From Acidobacteriota bacterium (lineage in GTDB: Bacteria > Acidobacteriota > Thermoanaerobaculia > Multivoradales > Multivoraceae), in assembly GCA_003388555.1 (NCBI GenBank), contig QQVD01000048.1, positions 124,001 to 188,000 of the forward strand: a stretch of DNA of 64,000 nucleotides, in the 5' to 3' direction. A program made the translations under genes and the position numbers. Shown here piece by piece: positions 60,380-64,000 of the stretch; positions within the stretch are counted from its first letter, which is position 1; each line of letters starts with the position of its first letter. The notes below the pieces were generated by a model. It worked only from the letters and a program-made list of their open reading frames with translations. It did no database searches and had not been told where the DNA came from.

Positions 60380-62079
60380 TCTTGCGGCGCTCGACGGTGG
60401 GCATGGTGCTGGCGGCGCCGCTGTGGGGAGCCGGCTGGCTCTGCGGTGGCTGGCCCTCTTCGGCGGGGGCTTCCCAGCCCGGCGACTTCGTCTTCGAGGA
60501 CGTCACCACGAAGCTCGGAGTCGACTTCCGGCACCGTCACGGCGGCTGGGGTGAGCGCTGGCTTCCTGAGACCATGGGCGCCGGCGTTGCCGCGCTCGAC
60601 TACGACGGCGACGGATGGACGGACCTCTTCTTCGTGCAGTCGGGCCGGCCCGACGAGCTGACGCGTGCACGATCGGCGGGCCGTCTCTACCGCAACCTCG
60701 AGGGCCGACGTCTGGTCGCCGTCGACGATGCCATGCCAGAGGTCTCCGGCTACGGACAGGGCGCCCTCGCCGGCGACTACGACGGCGACGGCCACGTCGA
60801 TCTCCTCCTCCTCAACCTGGGCCGTAACACGCTGCTGCGCAATCGCGGCGACGGCACCTTCGTGGACGTGACGATCTCGGCCGGCCTCGGAGCACGCTCC
60901 GAATGGAGCAGCAGCGCGGTCTGGTTCGACGCCGACTCCGACGGCGACCCCGACCTCTATGTGGTGAACTATCTCGAGTACTCCCCGGCGAGCAGGGTGG
61001 TCTGTCGCAATCAGGCGGTCGGGGTCGAGGTGTACTGCCACCCCGACACCCATCCCGCCGCGGCCGACGCCTACTACTCGAACCAGGGGGACGGCACCTT
61101 CGTCGACCGTTCGGACCTCTTCGCCACCGATCCCGGCAAGGGGCTGGGGGCGATCGCGGGCGACTTCACCGGCGACGGCAAGGTCGACCTCTACGTCGCC
61201 AACGACTCGACGCCCAACTTCCTGTTCGTGGCGCAGCCCGATGGCAGCTTCCGTGAGGAGGCGCTCTTCCACGGCGTCTCCCACAACGCAGAGGGCCGCA
61301 CCGAGGCCGGCATGGGCCTGGCAGCGGGCGATGTCGACGGCAACGGACTCGAGGACATCCTGGTCACCAACCTGAGCCTCGAGACGAACACTCTCTACAT
61401 GGCCCGGGCCCATGCTGCCGGCGTGCTCTTCGACGACGCCACCCGTCAGGCCGGCCTGCACCAGGCGTCGCGCCAGGTGCTCGGCTTCGGCGTCGAGCTC
61501 GCCGATCTCGACAACGACCGCGACCTCGACCTCGTGGTCGGCAACGGTGACGTGATCGACAACGTCGAGCTGGTCAACGACGCCCTTCGCTATCGCCAAC
61601 CCACCCAGGTCTTCGCCGGCGACGGAGAGGGTCGCTTCGAGCTCGCGGTCTCCCCGGGGGTCGCCGAGCTGTCGCGCCCCAAGGTCGTGCGTGGCCTGGT
61701 GGTCCTCGACCTCGACAACGACGGCCGGCTCGATCTCGCGCTGGCCCTCAACGACTCCCGCGCCGAGATCCACGCCAACCGCACCGCGGCGTCCGGTCAC
61801 CTCACCCTGCGCGTGGTGGACCACGACCGCCACCTCGGCGCGGAGATCGTGGTGCGATCCGGGGAGTCGTCCCAGTCCGCGGTCCGACGTCGGCTTCGAC
61901 GCGGCTCCAGCTACCAGTCGAGCTCGGACGAGCGAGTGCACGTCGGCGTCGGCGCGGCCGGGGAGGCTTCAGTCGAGTTCCGCACCCGCTGCGGCCGCCG
62001 TCGGATCGAGGGTCTGACCGCGAACGCCAACCTGGTGGTCAGCGCTCCGACGTGCGACGGATCGTCCAGGTCCGGTTGA
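60376..62079 (+). CDS. FG-GAP/VCBS repeat, ASPIC/UnbV-type protein
   Basis: GVAALDYDGDGWTDLFFVQSG, GALAGDYDGDGHVDLLLLNLG, LADLDNDRDLDLVVGNG. Confidence 0.9.
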   Translation: MILRRSTVGMVLAAPLWGAGWLCGGWPSSAGASQPGDFVFEDVTTKLGVDFRHRHGGWGERWLPETMGAGVAALDYDGDGWTDLFFVQSGRPDELTRARSAGRLYRNLEGRRLVAVDDAMPEVSGYGQGALAGDYDGDGHVDLLLLNLGRNTLLRNRGDGTFVDVTISAGLGARSEWSSSAVWFDADSDGDPDLYVVNYLEYSPASRVVCRNQAVGVEVYCHPDTHPAAADAYYSNQGDGTFVDRSDLFATDPGKGLGAIAGDFTGDGKVDLYVANDSTPNFLFVAQPDGSFREEALFHGVSHNAEGRTEAGMGLAAGDVDGNGLEDILVTNLSLETNTLYMARAHAAGVLFDDATRQAGLHQASRQVLGFGVELADLDNDRDLDLVVGNGDVIDNVELVNDALRYRQPTQVFAGDGEGRFELAVSPGVAELSRPKVVRGLVVLDLDNDGRLDLALALNDSRAEIHANRTAASGHLTLRVVDHDRHLGAEIVVRSGESSQSAVRRRLRRGSSYQSSSDERVHVGVGAAGEASVEFRTRCGRRRIEGLTANANLVVSAPTCDGSSRSG

Positions 62080-63742
62080 GCAGGTCGGTGCGCTCGATCT
62101 GTGTGCGGCCGCCCGGCCAGCGCACGGTGGCGACCACCTCGCCGTTCCAGCTCCCGAGGCCGAAGTGCAGACGCAGGTCGCTCTGCGACAGGAACGAGCC
62201 GCCGCTTTGCACCGTCGCGATCTGCCGTCGCTCTCCTGCGACGATCTCGACCGCGGCGCCGATCGGGAGGCGTTGCGGGTCGACGAGCTCGACCCGGACC
62301 CAGTTCGACGCTCCAGTCCTCCGGTTGAGCAACAGGTCTGGCCGGGCGTTGGTGTTGGTGACCAGAAGGTCGAGGCGGCCGTCGTCGTCGACGTCGCCGG
62401 TGGCGAGCCCGCGCGAGACCGATGGCCGTTGCCAGGCGGGACCGCCGAGATGGCTCTGGTCGCTGAAGCGGCCGCTGCCGTCGTTGAGCAGGAGCTGGTT
62501 CGGCTGGGCGTACTGCAGGCCTGCCTCGAAGACCTCGATGTTGTCGATCGCGTGGCCGTTGACGATCGCCAGGTCGAGGTCACCGTCGTTGTCGGCATCG
62601 AAGAAGCGGGCTCCCCAGGCGACGTAGGGATACGACGACTCGGCGATGCCGCTCTTCCGGCTCACGTCGACGAAGGACAGGAATCGCTGAGTCGCGGTCT
62701 GGTTGCGATACAGCGTGTTGGTCTCCATCGAGTAGTTGGTGACGAAGAGGTCGGGCTGGAGGTCGCCGTCGTAGTCGCCGATGGCGATTCCCATCCCCGA
62801 CTCGGCCCGCCCTACCGAGTTGAGCGCCACGCCGCCGAGCAGGCCGACGTCCTCGAACGAGCCGCGGCCGTCGTTCTGGTATAGGCGGTTCTCGGTGCCG
62901 TCGTTGGCGACGTAGATGTCGAGGTCGCCGTCGGCGTCGAGGTCCCAGAGCACGACGCCAAACCCCTTCTCCTCCCTGCCCTGCCGCAGTCCCCGCTCCT
63001 TGGCCAGGTCGACGAAGGTGCCGTCGCCGCGGTTGATGAAGAGCGAGTCGGTCACCCCCTGGAAGGCCGACGGGCGGCAGTAGGCACGCAGGTTGCGGGC
63101 CCGATCGCCGCAGAACGGATTGCGCTCGTAGTGGAAGTCGACGTAGTGGGTCACGTAGAGATCGTGATCGCCGTCGCCGTCGAGGTCGCCGAAGGCGCAG
63201 CTCGCGCTCCAGCGCGCATCGTCCACTCCTGCCTCGGCGGCGGCTTCGCGGAACTTTCCGCCCCCCAGGTTCAGAAGCAGCCGATCGGGACCGAAGTTGG
63301 TCACCATCAGGTCCACCAGGCCGTCGGAGTTCGGGTCGCCGGCGCAGACTCCCATGCCGTAGCCGGTGTCGCCGGTTCCCGAAGCCGCGGTGACGTCGAC
63401 GAAGCGGCCGTCCCGGTTCTCGTAGAGTCGGTTGCGCAGGTCGCGCTCGCCGCGCCAGCCAGGCTGTGGCGCGCCATTCACCAGGTACAGATCGAGGTCA
63501 CCGTCGTGGTCCACGTCGACCAGGCCGCCGCCGCTGGCGGCGGTCTCCGGATAGAACTTCTCTCCCGTGCGGGCGTCGACGTGCACGAAGTCGACGCCGA
63601 GCTCGGCGGTCGCGTCGTGGAACCATGCTTTCCCGGACGTGGTCGCGGCCAGCAGGCCGGACGACAGCACGAGCAGGAGCGGGAGGATGGTGGATCGGAG
63701 CATCGCGACCGGGTTGTTTGCGCTGGAAGCCGCAGCGGGCAT
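62039..63742 (-). CDS. FG-GAP/VCBS repeat, ASPIC/UnbV-type protein (paralogue of preceding gene)
   Basis: GGLVDVDHDGDLDLYLVNGA, AFGDLDGDGDHDLYVTHYV, RFFDADNDGDLDLAIVNGHAIDNIEVF; start may be the internal Met at 63703. Confidence 0.9.
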   Translation of the reverse strand: MPAAASSANNPVAMLRSTILPLLLVLSSGLLAATTSGKAWFHDATAELGVDFVHVDARTGEKFYPETAASGGGLVDVDHDGDLDLYLVNGAPQPGWRGERDLRNRLYENRDGRFVDVTAASGTGDTGYGMGVCAGDPNSDGLVDLMVTNFGPDRLLLNLGGGKFREAAAEAGVDDARWSASCAFGDLDGDGDHDLYVTHYVDFHYERNPFCGDRARNLRAYCRPSAFQGVTDSLFINRGDGTFVDLAKERGLRQGREEKGFGVVLWDLDADGDLDIYVANDGTENRLYQNDGRGSFEDVGLLGGVALNSVGRAESGMGIAIGDYDGDLQPDLFVTNYSMETNTLYRNQTATQRFLSFVDVSRKSGIAESSYPYVAWGARFFDADNDGDLDLAIVNGHAIDNIEVFEAGLQYAQPNQLLLNDGSGRFSDQSHLGGPAWQRPSVSRGLATGDVDDDGRLDLLVTNTNARPDLLLNRRTGASNWVRVELVDPQRLPIGAAVEIVAGERRQIATVQSGGSFLSQSDLRLHFGLGSWNGEVVATVRWPGGRTQIERTDLLNRTWTIRRTSER

Positions 63743-63768
63743 CGCTGTCCGGTCGGGCAGTCTGTCAG

Positions 63769-64000
63769 ATGACGAGACGCGCCCTGCCTCTGGCAGCGCT
63801 CGGACGGGCAGCCGGCGGGTGTCGGGCCGGCGGCACCGGCCGCGCCACCAGCCCCCGGTTGGCGATCGCCGTCCTCGGCGGACTGGCGTCGCTCACGCTC
63901 GCCTGTTCGGGCAGACCCGAGTCTGGCGCCAGCGGCTCGACGCCGGCGCAGGATCCGCAGACCCGCGAGATGCAGGTACGGATCGAATCGATCGTCTCGA
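63769..64000 (+). CDS. Putative lipoprotein, truncated by window end
   Basis: Open frame from ATG to window end; SLTLACSGRPES lipobox-like segment. Confidence 0.5.
   Translation, partial: MTRRALPLAALGRAAGGCRAGGTGRATSPRLAIAVLGGLASLTLACSGRPESGASGSTPAQDPQTREMQVRIESIVS

Overview
High-GC, densely packed bacterial chromosomal segment. Gene content (several sigma/anti-sigma pairs, Ser/Thr kinases, CHAT-TPR, FG-GAP/ASPIC proteins, DUF2911) suggests an Acidobacteriota/Thermoanaerobaculia-like organism, but that assignment is inference. I support about 50 protein-coding genes and found no rRNA, tRNA, CRISPR array, phage or IS transposase. Main loci: (i) an ECF sigma/FecR pair convergent with a nagA-nagB-TonB receptor operon; (ii) a sigma-like factor, membrane anti-sigma-like protein and beta-helix protein convergent with a secreted TPR-CHAT peptidase-like protein; (iii) a translationally coupled ECF sigma factor and Ser/Thr kinase-TPR protein; (iv) a GH3/beta-lactamase fusion; (v) a self-sufficient P450-reductase fusion; (vi) a PDZ protein with Trp/Glu-rich 11-residue repeats; (vii) tail-to-tail FG-GAP/ASPIC paralogues. 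The strongest unexplained DNA-level signals are a ~276-bp multi-branched inverted-repeat element at 26602-26877 and a cluster of three different heptanucleotide arrays plus a (CT)16 tract at 52834-53313. One of those arrays supplies the stop codon of the dCMP deaminase gene. Three secreted proteins share a short C-terminal motif, [IVL]FxDx[FL]ExGxxxxW. One metalloprotease gene carries an apparent frameshift. All calls come from reading the sequence and ORF track; no searches were run.
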